The notes under the pieces: model-generated
The model's database searches: none
Seen by the model: the letters and a program-made list of their open reading frames with translations, nothing else
What the model was told of the DNA's origin: nothing
Made by a program: the position numbers and the translations under genes
Part shown: positions 43,215 through 52,294 of the stretch, piece by piece
Layout: every line of letters begins with the position of its first letter
Numbering within the stretch: position 1 is the stretch's first letter
Assembly (NCBI GenBank): GCA_900314495.1
Contig: OMVJ01000001.1
Location: 124,001 to 188,000, forward strand
DNA from: an uncultured Olsenella sp.
GTDB lineage: Bacteria; Actinomycetota; Coriobacteriia; Coriobacteriales; Atopobiaceae
Length of the DNA: 64,000 nucleotides
Reading direction: 5' to 3'

Positions 43215-44483
43215 CTACTTGTCGTGCGACTCGTCCTTCTCGCCCTGCGGCAGAATCAGGTTGAGCAGGATGCCGACCAGGGTGGAGGTCGCCATGCCGG
43301 GCAGGGTGTAGCTGCCGATGGGGATCGCGATGCCGGAGGTCTCCATGCCGACGCCCAGGATGATGACCACGGAGGCAATCATGAGGTTGCGATTGTCGTC
43401 GAAGTCCACCTTGTTGGTGACCAGCATGCGCAGGCCGTTGGAAGCGATCAGGCCAAAGAGCAAGAGGCTCACGCCGCCCATGACGGGCACGGGAATGGAG
43501 CTGATGAGGGCAGCCAGCTTGGGGCAGAAGCCGCCAACGAGCAGGGCGAACCCGGCCGCGTACCAGAAGACCTGCGTGGCATAGACGCGCGTGACGCTCA
43601 TGACGCCGATGTTCTCCGCGTAGGTGGTGGTGGGAGGGCCGCCCAGGAAGCCGGAGATGACGGTGGCGATGCCGTCGCCCGCGAGCGACTGGGGCAGCAT
43701 CTGGCGGTAGTCGCGGTTTACGATCTCTCCCACGGCGAGCAGGTGGCCGATGTGCTCGATGACGACCACGATGGCCACGGGCGCGATGAGGATGACAGCG
43801 CCGGGGTCGAAGGTGGGGTGCGTGAAGGGCGGCAGACCGATCCACGCCGCCTGCAGCACGGGCGTGAAGTCCACGAGGCCGACCAGGCACGAGAAGACGT
43901 AGCCCACGATGATGGCCAGAAGCACCGGCATGGTACCGAAGAGACCGCCCATGCTGGAGAAGATGACCGCCGCGACCAGCGTGATGGCGGCGGCGAGGGC
44001 CCCGATTGGCACGAACGCGTCCGTGGACGAGAAGAGCGCCATCTTGGCCGCCGTGGCGGAGAGCCCGACGCCGATGACTATCATGACCGATGCCACGAGC
44101 ACCGGCGGGAGCAGGCGGTCCAGCCAGCCGGTACCAACCAGCTTGATGATGCCGGCGGTCAGCAGGAAGACCAGGCCCGCCGTGACGACGCCGCTCATGA
44201 CGGCGGAATAGCTACCCGTCGTGGCGTACACGGCGATGATCGGGCTGATGAATGCGAAGGAGCTGCCCAGGTAGCTGGGGATCTTGTTGCGCGTGACGAG
44301 CAGGTAGCAGATGGTGCCGATGCCCGAGCACATGATGGCAACCGAAGGCGAGAGACCCGTGAGGGTCGGCACCAGGACCGTCGAGCCGAACATGCTCATC
44401 ATGTGTTGGATTCCAAGGGGTATGGCACGACCGACGGACACCCGGTCGTCAACCCCAATGACCTCTCGCCTGCTCTTTGCCAT
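43215..44483 (-). CDS. uraA: Uracil/xanthine permease
   Basis: A 422-residue nucleobase:cation symporter (NCS2 family) with about 14 membrane segments. Typical pieces are LGIQHMMSMFGSTVLVPTLTGL near the N-terminus and VVIEHIGHLLAVGEIVNRDY, where the Glu is the proton- or substrate-binding residue, followed by PTTTYAENIGVMSVTRV. ATG 44483 has GGGAG 8 bp upstream; an ATG two codons earlier is too close to it. It is convergent with the transporter gene. Confidence 0.9.
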   Translation of the reverse strand: MAKSRREVIGVDDRVSVGRAIPLGIQHMMSMFGSTVLVPTLTGLSPSVAIMCSGIGTICYLLVTRNKIPSYLGSSFAFISPIIAVYATTGSYSAVMSGVVTAGLVFLLTAGIIKLVGTGWLDRLLPPVLVASVMIVIGVGLSATAAKMALFSSTDAFVPIGALAAAITLVAAVIFSSMGGLFGTMPVLLAIIVGYVFSCLVGLVDFTPVLQAAWIGLPPFTHPTFDPGAVILIAPVAIVVVIEHIGHLLAVGEIVNRDYRQMLPQSLAGDGIATVISGFLGGPPTTTYAENIGVMSVTRVYATQVFWYAAGFALLVGGFCPKLAALISSIPVPVMGGVSLLLFGLIASNGLRMLVTNKVDFDDNRNLMIASVVIILGVGMETSGIAIPIGSYTLPGMATSTLVGILLNLILPQGEKDESHDK

Positions 44484-44621
44484 GCGCATTCTCCCATCAA
44501 TTCTTATTCGAAGGCCGGAGCTCCGTTCGGCGAACGAGCTCGCACTCTTGCAAAGCCGTTCAACTATAAGACTGCCTGCCCAGCGGCGCCAGAGGGCCGC
44601 GCGACGGGTCGCCCGCACACG

Positions 44622-44652
44622 AAAAAGCCCCGCGGCGCTAGGCCGCGGGGCT
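44622..44652 (-). terminator. Terminator of left tRNA-Asn
   Basis: Arms AGCCCCGCGGC and GCCGCGGGGCT, then TTTTT on the minus strand. Confidence 0.8.
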
Positions 44653-44661
44653 CGGAAGTTC

Positions 44662-44736
44662 TGGCTCCCCGGGCAGGGTTCGAACCTGCGACAGGCTGAT
44701 TAACAGTCAGCTGCGCTACCACTGCGCCACCGGGGA
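44662..44736 (-). tRNA. tRNA-Asn (GTT), left copy
   Basis: 75 nt including an encoded CCA. The acceptor TCCCCGG pairs with CCGGGGA, the anticodon loop is CTGTTAA (anticodon GTT), and the T loop is TTCGAAC. It is identical to the copy at 45784-45858 but on the other strand. Confidence 0.95.
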
Positions 44737-44772
44737 ATGGGTGATGCAACCGTCTTCGTTGCACAAGAATTT

Positions 44773-44800
44773 ATTATATGTACGATGCGGATTGACGCAA
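44773..44800 (-). promoter_or_regulatory. Promoter of left tRNA-Asn
   Basis: TTGCGT (44800-44795), 16 bp, TATAAT (44778-44773) on the minus strand. The -35 overlaps a hairpin (GGATTGAC / GTCAATCC, 44789-44810) that is followed by TTTTTTT on the plus strand. Confidence 0.7.
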
Positions 44801-44866
44801 GGGTCAATCCAAGTTTTTTTCGGTTGATGTTGCCCAGACGCATGTGCGCCCGGCGCAAGCACCCCA

Positions 44867-45313
44867 TTACTGACCGAGCATGTCCTCCAAGATGCCAATA
44901 GCGTCCCGCACGACACCCGGGCAAACACGCACCACCGCGCCGTCCGCAGCGGCGCGCTCAAACTCTCCAGGCACAGACACGTCATATCCCAAAAGGTCCT
45001 TACAAGTGGAGCAGGGGTGCAGCTGGGCAAAGCGGCGCTGAAACTCCACACGCTTGGCTGCCATCAGCCCCTTCTGTGCCTCATCGCCCGCGACGGTGTG
45101 ACCGTAGGCAAGGCCCAAGACCACCATGGCGCCGACCACTGCCCCACAGGTGCTCCCCTCTCCAAAGCCACCGCCGAACGCGGCCGAGACGCGCAGCGCC
45201 TCTTCCCTGCTCAGGCCCACCCGCTCGGCAAAGTGCGCGACCACCACCTGCCCGCAGTCGAAGCCCTTGCCGAACTCCTGAAGTACGTCCTCGCTCGTAG
45301 GCACCATTGCCAC
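44867..45313 (-). CDS. C-GCAxxG-C-C family redox protein
   Basis: A 148-residue protein with the family's cysteines: FDCGQVVVAHFAE (N-terminal), GEGSTCGAVVGAMVVLG (the GCAxxG-like part), HPCSTCKDLLG and VRVCPGVV. The family is thought to have a redox-active disulfide or bind a metal; the exact role is unknown. The start is ATG 45313, with only a weak binding site; ATG 45307 is an alternative. It lies between the two inverted tRNA-Asn genes. Confidence 0.8.
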   Translation of the reverse strand: MAMVPTSEDVLQEFGKGFDCGQVVVAHFAERVGLSREEALRVSAAFGGGFGEGSTCGAVVGAMVVLGLAYGHTVAGDEAQKGLMAAKRVEFQRRFAQLHPCSTCKDLLGYDVSVPGEFERAAADGAVVRVCPGVVRDAIGILEDMLGQ

Positions 45314-45420
45314 TCACCCACCCGTCCGCGCCGCGCATGTGTAAGGCGGCCAGTCACCAGTCCGCGCCATAGCGTAGCCCACGCCGCTGAATAATCACGG
45401 TCGCTTTAAGAAGGATTTGG

Positions 45421-45672
45421 GTGCACGGCCGACACGAGGCAGGCATCCCCCCGCCGAAAGCCCGTCTTGGCGCGTTGCCTGGGTACTATGGCGGCCCGCG
45501 CAGTGCAGGCATTGCTTACACGGGCTCCGAGATTGCCATCTTTATAGTGGAAGCCAATCTCTTTGCGTGGTGGACCGGAAGGCATGACCCGCAGAAGCGC
45601 CCACGCAGTCGGGCTGTCCTCTGCGCTGTTGTCGCCAACGCGGCGTCGCTGCTGGCGGGCCTGATCATCTGA
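45421..45672 (+). CDS. Short membrane-protein frame, possibly a remnant
   Basis: GTG 45421 has AAGAAGGA upstream. The 83-residue product is unremarkable for 35 residues, then has two hydrophobic segments (GSEIAIFIVEANLFAWW and LCAVVANAASLLAGLII) with a basic loop between. The end looks like the last two helices of a larger membrane protein. It may be a decayed copy. Confidence 0.4.
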   Translation: MHGRHEAGIPPPKARLGALPGYYGGPRSAGIAYTGSEIAIFIVEANLFAWWTGRHDPQKRPRSRAVLCAVVANAASLLAGLII

Positions 45673-45719
45673 CCATCATCTGCATGGCTCCAAAACGGGG
45701 GCACTTGGAAAAATTTGGC

Positions 45720-45747
45720 TTGCACACGTCTGCACGATTCGTATAAT
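45720..45747 (+). promoter_or_regulatory. Promoter of right tRNA-Asn
   Basis: TTGCAC (45720-45725), 16 bp, TATAAT (45742-45747). Confidence 0.8.
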
Positions 45748-45783
45748 GGATAACCGCGCGACGGAAACGTCGTAAGCAACTAT

Positions 45784-45858
45784 TCCCCGGTGGCGCAGTG
45801 GTAGCGCAGCTGACTGTTAATCAGCCTGTCGCAGGTTCGAACCCTGCCCGGGGAGCCA
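45784..45858 (+). tRNA. tRNA-Asn (GTT), right copy
   Basis: Identical 75-nt copy of the left gene, on the plus strand; anticodon GTT, CCA encoded. Confidence 0.95.
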
Positions 45859-45867
45859 GGAACTCCG

Positions 45868-45902
45868 AGCCTCGCGGCAAGCGCCGCGGGGCTTCCTTTT
45901 TA
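45868..45902 (+). terminator. Terminator of right tRNA-Asn
   Basis: Arms AGCCTCGCGGC and GCCGCGGGGCT, then TCCTTTTT. It is nearly the same as the left terminator. Confidence 0.8.
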
Positions 45903-46227
45903 TGCGGGGCACCCCGCTGCGCCGCCCCGGAGAAGGGCGGCCCCTCCAGGGGGCACGTGACGGCCGCTGCGAGGAGCGGTAGAGCCCAGGCCCACCGGAC
46001 TGGATGCGGGTCCCAGAACGCCTCTGGTGCGTTTGCCCAGCTAGGGGGCTTGTCGCATGCCGCCGCACAGGTGCCGTGTTGCCACGGTGGCGCAGGGGCA
46101 CCCGCAAAGCCCCAGCTAGATGGCCATGAATTTCTGCGCCGTTTTGCCACCGCACGGGAGGGCGCCCTAAATCCATAGGCCTCTAGCTGCGGGTTTGCGG
46201 GGCTCGAAACCGCCCATACGTACCTGC

Positions 46228-46334
46228 GGCACCCCAAAATCCGTCCCTATAACTTTGATGTCCCCCATAAAAGCCCAGTTGGCGCCTGCGCGACGGGCGC
46301 GAATTTGGACTTATAGGGACGGATTTTGGGGTGC
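46228..46334. repeat. Palindromic element family P2, stem type B, copy 2
   Basis: Starts GGCACCCCAAAATCCGTCCC and ends GGGACGGATTTTGGGGTGC. The interior has AACTTT and TAAAAGCCCAGTT (46268-46280). The interior spacer differs from copy 1 while the arms are nearly the same. The remaining 45903-46512 shows no gene. Confidence 0.8.
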
Positions 46335-46512
46335 GATACGCGCGCACTGGGAGGGAAAGCCGTCCCCCGGAGCCCAGAAACCCGCAGCTATTTGGCCCGT
46401 GGGCCGGGCGCTCGTTCCACATGTCGGAAGGCGCCGCCTGATTCGCGCCATTTCCCGTCCCGCATGCCGCGTACCATGCGAACAAAGGTACGGTACACGG
46501 AACGGAGGGGCC

Positions 46513-46797
46513 ATGGGGCGCATGCACGTTTCGCAGCAGCGCGAGAACCGCGGAAAGCGCTACGTCACTGTCGTCGCCATCACGGACACGCGCGGGGACG
46601 TCACGCCCACGCAGATCATCTGGAGCGACGGCACGCGGTTCGACATACAGCGCGTGCTGGACTCCCGCCCCGCGCGCTCCATGACCACCGGCCAAGAGGG
46701 GACGCGCTACAAGATCCGCGTGCGCGGGCAGGACACCTACCTGTGGTTCGAGGGTCCGCGCTGGTTCGTGGAGGCAAAGATGGGCAGCCCAGGCTAG
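46513..46797 (+). CDS. Small conserved hypothetical protein
   Basis: A 94-residue basic protein. ATG 46513 has GGAGGGG upstream. A beta-rich core VTPTQIIWSDGTRFDIQRVLDSRPA is followed by GTRYKIRVRGQDTYLWFEGPRWFVEAK, a pattern I have seen in short proteins of Firmicutes and Coriobacteria without known role. A longer frame extends upstream through the P2 repeat and is not used. Confidence 0.65.
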   Translation: MGRMHVSQQRENRGKRYVTVVAITDTRGDVTPTQIIWSDGTRFDIQRVLDSRPARSMTTGQEGTRYKIRVRGQDTYLWFEGPRWFVEAKMGSPG

Positions 46798-46830
46798 GTG
46801 TGGCCAGGTCGTGGCCCGGCGCCGCAACGC

Positions 46831-47868
46831 TCAGGATTGCACGAGCTCGAAGTCACTCCCCGCCGTGGTCAGCACCTGGCCGTCGTCCAGCACCAAGAGC
46901 CCCTGCACGTCTCCCCTGCCCTCCAGCCAGGCGATGGCGTCCGCAGGCGCCATCATGAAGAGCGGCTTGGTGTAGCCGTCGCCGTCGATGGATGCGGCGG
47001 AGTACACCGTGGCGCCGCGTACGCTGGTCTCCACCGGGTAGCCCGTCCGCGGGTCAAGGATGTGCCAGTAGGTGCGGCCGTCCTTGGTGAAGCAACGCTC
47101 GTACAGGCCGCTGGTGACCACGGACCCATCGCGCGCCTGCAGCTTGGCAACCAGGGACTCCCCCGCGTCTGCCGCCGGGTCCTGCACGCCAACGGACCAG
47201 CTGCTCCCGTCCGGCTTGCCGCCCATGACCTTCACGTTGCCGCCCAGGTTGACGAAGGCACTGGTCACTCCCCGCTCCGCAAAGAGGTCGCACAGGCGAT
47301 CCGCAATGTAGCCCTTGGCAATGCCGCCCAGGTCGATGCGGGCGTCTGGGTCCGCAAGCGTCACCTGGTTGCCGCTCACCAGCAGGTTGTGGTAGCCCAC
47401 GTGCGGCAGGGCGCGCGCCACGTCCTCCGGCGCGGGCACGACCTCGTTCTTGAAGTCCCACAGCGACGAGACCGCGCCAATGGTCACGTCGAAGAGGCCA
47501 CCGGATGCTTCGCTGTATTCCAGCGACTGTGCCACCAGGTCCGCCGTCTCGTCCGCCACCGTCACGGGCGCCCCGCCCGCCGAGTTTATCCGCCAGACGT
47601 CGCTGCCTTCGATGGTGCGCGAGAAGAGGTCCTCGAACCGCTGGCAGAGCGAGACGGCCTCGTCCAGGGTGGCTTGGGACATGACACCGCGCAGCGTGCA
47701 GACGGTGTCGAAGCAGAAGACCGTGGTCTGCAGCTCCTGGCTGGCGCCCGCGCCGCAGCCCGCAAGTGGGGCCACACCGGCGCAGGCCAGGCAGCACGCG
47801 GCGGCCCCAGCCCCGCGCAAGAAGGCGCGGCGCGTGGTGCCACCCTTGTGCAAGCCATAACCCAGCAT
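46831..47868 (-). CDS. apbE: FAD:protein FMN transferase, lipoprotein
   Basis: A 345-residue flavinyltransferase that attaches FMN to a Thr in RnfG and RnfD. It has a twin-arginine-like leader (TTRRAFLRGAGAAA) and a lipobox LAGC (Cys38), so it is exported and lipid-anchored. Core motifs: DLGGIAKGYIADRL, NLGGNVKVMGGKPDG and TYWHILDPRTGYPVETSV. I chose ATG 47868, with GAGGGG 6 bp upstream; GTG 47880 in the same frame overlaps the previous stop. It is divergent from the rnf operon, and RnfG and RnfD there carry the target motifs. Confidence 0.9.
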   Translation of the reverse strand: MLGYGLHKGGTTRRAFLRGAGAAACCLACAGVAPLAGCGAGASQELQTTVFCFDTVCTLRGVMSQATLDEAVSLCQRFEDLFSRTIEGSDVWRINSAGGAPVTVADETADLVAQSLEYSEASGGLFDVTIGAVSSLWDFKNEVVPAPEDVARALPHVGYHNLLVSGNQVTLADPDARIDLGGIAKGYIADRLCDLFAERGVTSAFVNLGGNVKVMGGKPDGSSWSVGVQDPAADAGESLVAKLQARDGSVVTSGLYERCFTKDGRTYWHILDPRTGYPVETSVRGATVYSAASIDGDGYTKPLFMMAPADAIAWLEGRGDVQGLLVLDDGQVLTTAGSDFELVQS

Positions 47869-47876
47869 CGTGCCCC

Positions 47877-49103
47877 TCACCTGTCACCTTCCACGTGCTG
47901 CCGCCCGTACCCACCGTACAGCTCCGCCACGGCCGCCGGAACCTCATCTTGCCAGAACGTGCGGGAAAGGACCCGTGCGCCCTGGGCGGAGAAGCAAGCG
48001 GCCAGCCGGTCGGACAGGGCGGGCACGCACGCAAGCGCGACGGAGAAGGCCAGCGCGGGGCCGGAAAGGTCAATGCCGTGCCGGCACAACGCCAGCGCCC
48101 CCGCCTGTGCCGCAGTCTGCAGGCTGCGGCCAGACACAAAGCCCATGAAGGCCACGTTGGCCAGCACAACGGCGACCAAGCGCAGCGCAACCTGCGCGGA
48201 TTCCTCCAACGCGCCAGCGGTTATCACGAGCGAGCCGGCTGCCGCCACCACCCTGCCAGAGCGGACCGAAGCCAGCTGAGCCGCCACCGCAAAGAGCGCG
48301 AAGACGGTCAGGGGCGCCAGGGTGCGTCGGATGCTTCTGGCACGAATCTTGCCGCGCGCCAGCAGTCCCAGGCAGAGAAGGCCCATGCCCGCGGCGCATG
48401 CACCCAGGAACGGCAGGGAACCCACCCGCAGGACCAGCACCGCAAAGGCGACGAGCGCCAGCAAGGCAAGCGCAACGGCTTGCCAGGAAGCTGAGCCCCC
48501 TGGGCCCGCGGGGCCGTCCGGTCCCACGCCAGGCGGCACGTCCACAGCGCGCCCGTCCGCGCCAGGCCGGGCCCCGCGCGCCAGCGCGTCGCACACCCAG
48601 GACGCCAGGACCCCGCACAGGGCTCCGGAGGCGAACCCGCACGCAAGCAGAACGGGCAGCAGGTACCACACGGTCGGCGTGCCCAAGAGCAGCCAGGCAA
48701 CCGCAAGCTGGCCGACCCCGTGCAGTTGGCCTCCAACGGCGGAGGCCATCCACAGCCGCATGGTCCTCATGCGCGAAAGCGGGAGCATGGCAGCGAAGGA
48801 CAAGACGGACCCCGCAGCGGAGTAGGCGATCATGAGGGGATTGCCGAAGAGCAGGCCCGCCGCGAGCACCTTAACCGCCATGACCGCGAAGGCCGCGCGC
48901 CCGTCCAGCTGCACGATGGCCACCAGAATGGCCACGTTTGCCAGGCCCAACTTTACGCCGGGCACGGGCATGGGCACGAAGCTCTCCACGTAGCTCAGCA
49001 CCAGGGCCAGCGCCGCCAGCACGCCCACGTGCGTCCAGCGCTCCGCAGCCTCGCTTCCGCTCATGCCGGCCCCGGCCACCCGGGATGCTCCGTCGCGCGC
49101 CAT
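47877..49103 (-). CDS. Gx-transporter / heptaprenyl diphosphate synthase component I-like protein with extra membrane domain
   Basis: A 408-residue membrane protein. Residues about 20-175 match the Gx transporter (HepS-like) family: LALVLSYVESFVPMPVPGVKLGLANVAIL, a typical ECF-substrate-like fold. After a Pro/Gly-rich linker (about 185-212, with GVGPDGPAGPGG), residues about 213-390 form a second hydrophobic region that resembles CbiQ/EcfT-type proteins (ALEESAQVALRLVAVVL, then PALAFSVALACVPALSDRL). In Clostridia the Gx and EcfT-like parts are often separate genes next to rnf/apbE. The start ATG 49103 is 1 bp from the previous stop; GTG/ATG alternatives exist. Confidence 0.68.
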   Translation of the reverse strand: MARDGASRVAGAGMSGSEAAERWTHVGVLAALALVLSYVESFVPMPVPGVKLGLANVAILVAIVQLDGRAAFAVMAVKVLAAGLLFGNPLMIAYSAAGSVLSFAAMLPLSRMRTMRLWMASAVGGQLHGVGQLAVAWLLLGTPTVWYLLPVLLACGFASGALCGVLASWVCDALARGARPGADGRAVDVPPGVGPDGPAGPGGSASWQAVALALLALVAFAVLVLRVGSLPFLGACAAGMGLLCLGLLARGKIRARSIRRTLAPLTVFALFAVAAQLASVRSGRVVAAAGSLVITAGALEESAQVALRLVAVVLANVAFMGFVSGRSLQTAAQAGALALCRHGIDLSGPALAFSVALACVPALSDRLAACFSAQGARVLSRTFWQDEVPAAVAELYGGYGRQHVEGDR

Positions 49104-49104
49104 G

Positions 49105-49581
49105 CTAGCTCGCCACCACGTCTACGCCGGACGAGCCCGCGCCCGAGCCAGGGTCTCCGTCGGCCCAGCGCACGCGAGAGGCGTCCGCGGAGGCTCCTTC
49201 GCCGGCGGCCGCGTCGTCGGCGCCCACTACCTCAACCCACAGCTTGTGCGGCAAGCAGATTATCTGCTGGCTGGGCTGGCTGACCGGCGCCTGGGCAAGG
49301 CAGCTCTGCTTGGGGCAGTCGGCCTCCGCCATGCGCACCTGGCCACCAGAGACGCGAATCACGTTGTGGCCCAGGCTGGAGTCCACCACCAGCGTGGCGT
49401 CCTCGTCCAGCGGGAGGTACCACTCGCGTCCGTCCGCGTCGTGCACGCGCGCGTAGAGCCTGGTGCCCGGCTGCGCGCCGCCCGCAATCACAAAGGCAAC
49501 TGAAGCCACCAACGCGACCAAGCTCAGCAGGCCAGCGACCACCGTGGCCGCGTTCCTTCGCAAGAACCGCAACGCACCCAT
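49105..49581 (-). CDS. NusG domain II protein
   Basis: A 158-residue membrane-anchored protein. A single transmembrane helix (about 10-33, TVVAGLLSLVALVASVAFVIAGG) is followed by an extracytoplasmic NusG-II-like beta domain: SLGHNVIRVSGGQVRMAEADCPKQSCLAQAPVSQPSQQIICLPHKLWVEV, with the characteristic C-x4-C and a third Cys. These genes commonly lie next to apbE and rnf in Firmicutes and may help Rnf assembly (inference). The tail after residue 125 is low-complexity. ATG 49581 follows GGGAGG. Confidence 0.78.
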   Translation of the reverse strand: MGALRFLRRNAATVVAGLLSLVALVASVAFVIAGGAQPGTRLYARVHDADGREWYLPLDEDATLVVDSSLGHNVIRVSGGQVRMAEADCPKQSCLAQAPVSQPSQQIICLPHKLWVEVVGADDAAAGEGASADASRVRWADGDPGSGAGSSGVDVVAS

Positions 49582-49919
49582 TGGCCACCTCCCGCCCATG
49601 TCCGCCCAAACGACGCCGCACGTATAAAAACATTACCGCTCACTGATTATCGCCGCACGCTCGCAAGAATGCTCACCGCACAACTCTATTTTCTAACACA
49701 TGATTACTTATCGCGTTTATTTTACCGTTGGGACCGTTTACAGACAAATAGTTTGCTCTAAAAACAATTTGTCATACCTTGGATGCAAGCGCAACCCAAG
49801 GCAAGAGCCTGACGCGAACCCGCCGCCAGCGCACGCGCTGCTCGGCAACCGGTACAAAGCGCCGGGGCTACGCCAGGCCGCACGGCACAGGCCCCGATAC
49901 CACGCACGAGGGAGGTACC
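49582..49919. other. Divergent promoter region between NusG-II and rnfC genes
   Basis: An AT-rich stretch at 49625-49790, very different from the surrounding sequence, as expected for divergent promoters. A possible rnf promoter is TTTACA (49736-49741) with TAAAAA 16 bp later. I see no clear Fnr- or Rex-type palindrome. Confidence 0.5.
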
Positions 49920-51284
49920 ATGGCACCATTCGCAAGGACGGCACAGCGGTTCGGCGCGCACGCGCGCCTGGTTGACCCGCGCGGAGGCCGCGGCACCAAG
50001 ATCAAGAGCAACAAGGTCACGGCGGAGATTCCCACCACCACAATGCCGCTTCCAACGCACGTCGTCCTCCCCATGCAGCAGCACATTGGCGCGCAGTGCA
50101 AGCCAACGGTCAAGCGGCGCGACCACGTGGACGTGGGCACGCTGGTTGGCCACGCGGACGCCCGCACCACGGCGGACATCTTCTCGCCCGTGTCTGGCAC
50201 CGTTAAGGAGCTGCACAAGTTCTACTACACCAACGGCCGCAACGACGTGGCCGTGGTCATTGAGCCGGACGGCGAGCAGACCGTGGACCCCGGCATCAAG
50301 CCGCCGCGCGTCCACACCTACGAGGACCTGCTCAACGCCCTCAAGCGCAGCGGCATCGTGGGCCTGGGAGGCGCGGGCTTCCCCACGGACCTCAAGATGG
50401 ACGTGGACCTCTCCGCCATTGACACCTGGCTCGTGAACGGCGCGGAGTGCGAGCCCTACCTGACCAGCGACTACCGGGAGATGGTGGAGCACCCCGACAC
50501 CATTTGCTACGCGCTCAAGACCTGCCTGGACCTCTCTGGCATAAAGAAGGCGCTCATCTGCATAGAGGGCAACAAGCCGCGCGCCATAGAGCTCCTGCGC
50601 CTGAAGGTGCAGGATGACCCCCGCATTGACGTGTGCGAGCTGCCGCAGCGCTACCCCCAGGGCGCCGCCCGCGTCATCGTGCGCAGCGCCACGGGCCGCA
50701 TAATGGCGGCGGGCATGCACACCACGGACATCGGCTGCCTGCTCTTCAACGTGACCACCATGTCGGCCATCGGCAGGTTCCTGCAGACGGGCCTGCCCCT
50801 GGTGCGCCGGCGCATCACCGTTTCCGGAGACGCGGTGGAGCACCCCCAGAACCTGGACCTGGCCATTGGCACGCCCATACGGGAGGTGCTGGACTTCTGC
50901 GGCCTGCGCACCCAGCCCCGCAAGATCGTGACCGGCGGCCCCATGATGGGCACCTGCCAGGTGGACCTGGACTACCCCATCGTGCGGCAGAACAGCGGCC
51001 TTCTGGCCTTCAGCGAGGTGGCCTGCGCGCCCACGCACACCACGGCCTGCATCCGCTGCGGCAGCTGCATAAACTCATGCCCGCTCAACCTCATGCCGAT
51101 TGAGATCCAGAAGGCCTACCGCCGCGGCGACACGCCCACCCTCAACAAGCTGCACGCGGACCTCTGCATGGGCTGCGGGACGTGCTCCTACGTGTGCCCG
51201 GCCCGCCAGCCCCTGACGGAGAGCACGCACCTTGCGGCAGCCTACCTCAAGTCCGAGAAGCGCAAGGGAAAGAAGTTCGACTGA
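49920..51284 (+). CDS. rnfC: Rnf complex subunit C
   Basis: A 454-residue electron-entry subunit. The NADH/FMN part contains GIVGLGGAGFPTDLKM and the C-terminal part has two [4Fe-4S] motifs, CIRCGSCINSCPLNLMP (about 378) and CMGCGTCSYVCPARQPL (about 417). The complex couples ferredoxin oxidation and NAD reduction to ion transport. ATG 49920 lies behind CGAGGGAGG. It is the first gene of rnfCDGEAB. Confidence 0.94.
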   Translation: MAPFARTAQRFGAHARLVDPRGGRGTKIKSNKVTAEIPTTTMPLPTHVVLPMQQHIGAQCKPTVKRRDHVDVGTLVGHADARTTADIFSPVSGTVKELHKFYYTNGRNDVAVVIEPDGEQTVDPGIKPPRVHTYEDLLNALKRSGIVGLGGAGFPTDLKMDVDLSAIDTWLVNGAECEPYLTSDYREMVEHPDTICYALKTCLDLSGIKKALICIEGNKPRAIELLRLKVQDDPRIDVCELPQRYPQGAARVIVRSATGRIMAAGMHTTDIGCLLFNVTTMSAIGRFLQTGLPLVRRRITVSGDAVEHPQNLDLAIGTPIREVLDFCGLRTQPRKIVTGGPMMGTCQVDLDYPIVRQNSGLLAFSEVACAPTHTTACIRCGSCINSCPLNLMPIEIQKAYRRGDTPTLNKLHADLCMGCGTCSYVCPARQPLTESTHLAAAYLKSEKRKGKKFD

Positions 51285-52294
51285 TGGCAGAGCAGACCAA
51301 GGGCCAAGAGCAGGCCCAGGGCGCCAAGCGCCTGTACATACTCTCCACGGCGCCGCAGATCGTGAGCCCGGTGGACACCCGGGCCATCATGCGCAACGTG
51401 CTGATTGCCATGGCGCCAGCCTTCGCGGTTGCCGTGGCCCTGTTCGGCCTGCGCGCGCTGGCCGTGACCGCCTGCGCCGTGGCCTCCAGCGTGCTCTTCG
51501 AGCACCTGTGGTGCCTGGCCCGCCACACGCCCACCACCGTCGGCGACCTCTCCGCCGCCGTGACGGGCGTGCTCATTGCCTTCAACGTGCCGGCCGGCGT
51601 CCCCTTGTGGATGGTGGTGGTTGGCTCCTTCGTGGCCATAGTCCTGACCAAGGAGCTCTTCGGGGGCATTGGCTACAACTTCGCCAACCCAGCCATAGTG
51701 GCGCGCATAGTGCTGTCCGTCTCGTTCCCGGCGGCCATGACCACCTGGGTGGTGCCGCGGCTCACGCTTTCCCCCGTGGACGCGGTGAGCTCCGCCACCA
51801 TGCTCAGCGCCAGCGCCATCAAGCTCCCCTACCTGGACATGTTCCTGGGAACGGAGATGGGAATGCTGGGCGAGACCAGCGCCGCCGCCATCCTGCTGGG
51901 CTTCGCCATCCTTCTGGCAACGCGCACCATAACCTGGCACGTGACCATACCCTACCTGGCAACCGTCTTCCTGCTGAGCCTGCCCACCGGCCACGACCCG
52001 CTGGCGCAGGTGCTGAGCGGCGGCCTCATGCTGGGCGCCGTCTTCATGGCCACGGACTACTCGTCCTCCCCCATGACGGCCAAGGGAAAGGTAATCTACG
52101 GCATTGGCTGCGGGCTCATCTGCTGCGTCATCCGCTTCTGGGGCAACATGAACGAGGGCTGCGCCTACTCCATCCTGCTCATGGACCTGCTGGTGCCCTA
52201 CATAGACCGCGCCTGCGCCCTCACGCCCTTCGGCGACGAGAAGCCCGGCCTGCTTGCGCGCCTGCGCGCCCGGAAGGGGGGCGAGCGGCAATGA
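51284..52294 (+). CDS. rnfD: Rnf complex subunit D
   Basis: A 336-residue membrane subunit with about nine helices. The covalent-FMN region is DAVSSATMLS (Thr at about residue 176). GYNFANPAIVARIVL is typical. ATG 51284 overlaps the rnfC stop by one base (TGATG). Confidence 0.94.
   Translation: MAEQTKGQEQAQGAKRLYILSTAPQIVSPVDTRAIMRNVLIAMAPAFAVAVALFGLRALAVTACAVASSVLFEHLWCLARHTPTTVGDLSAAVTGVLIAFNVPAGVPLWMVVVGSFVAIVLTKELFGGIGYNFANPAIVARIVLSVSFPAAMTTWVVPRLTLSPVDAVSSATMLSASAIKLPYLDMFLGTEMGMLGETSAAAILLGFAILLATRTITWHVTIPYLATVFLLSLPTGHDPLAQVLSGGLMLGAVFMATDYSSSPMTAKGKVIYGIGCGLICCVIRFWGNMNEGCAYSILLMDLLVPYIDRACALTPFGDEKPGLLARLRARKGGERQ

Noticed and set aside
44789-44820. Hairpin plus seven T on the plus strand as a terminator of a gene
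   Set aside because: No plus-strand gene lies upstream; it overlaps the promoter of the minus-strand tRNA. It may be a remnant.
45421-45672. Calling the 83-residue frame a definite membrane protein
   Set aside because: Only the last two helices look real and the N-terminal part is nondescript; kept as a low-confidence remnant.
44662-45858. A tRNA-flanked genomic island with attachment sites
   Set aside because: No integrase and no partial tRNA repeat; both tRNA genes are complete with their own promoters.
49582-49919. A Rex or Fnr operator controlling rnf
   Set aside because: No palindrome close to the known sites was found by eye in this AT-rich region.
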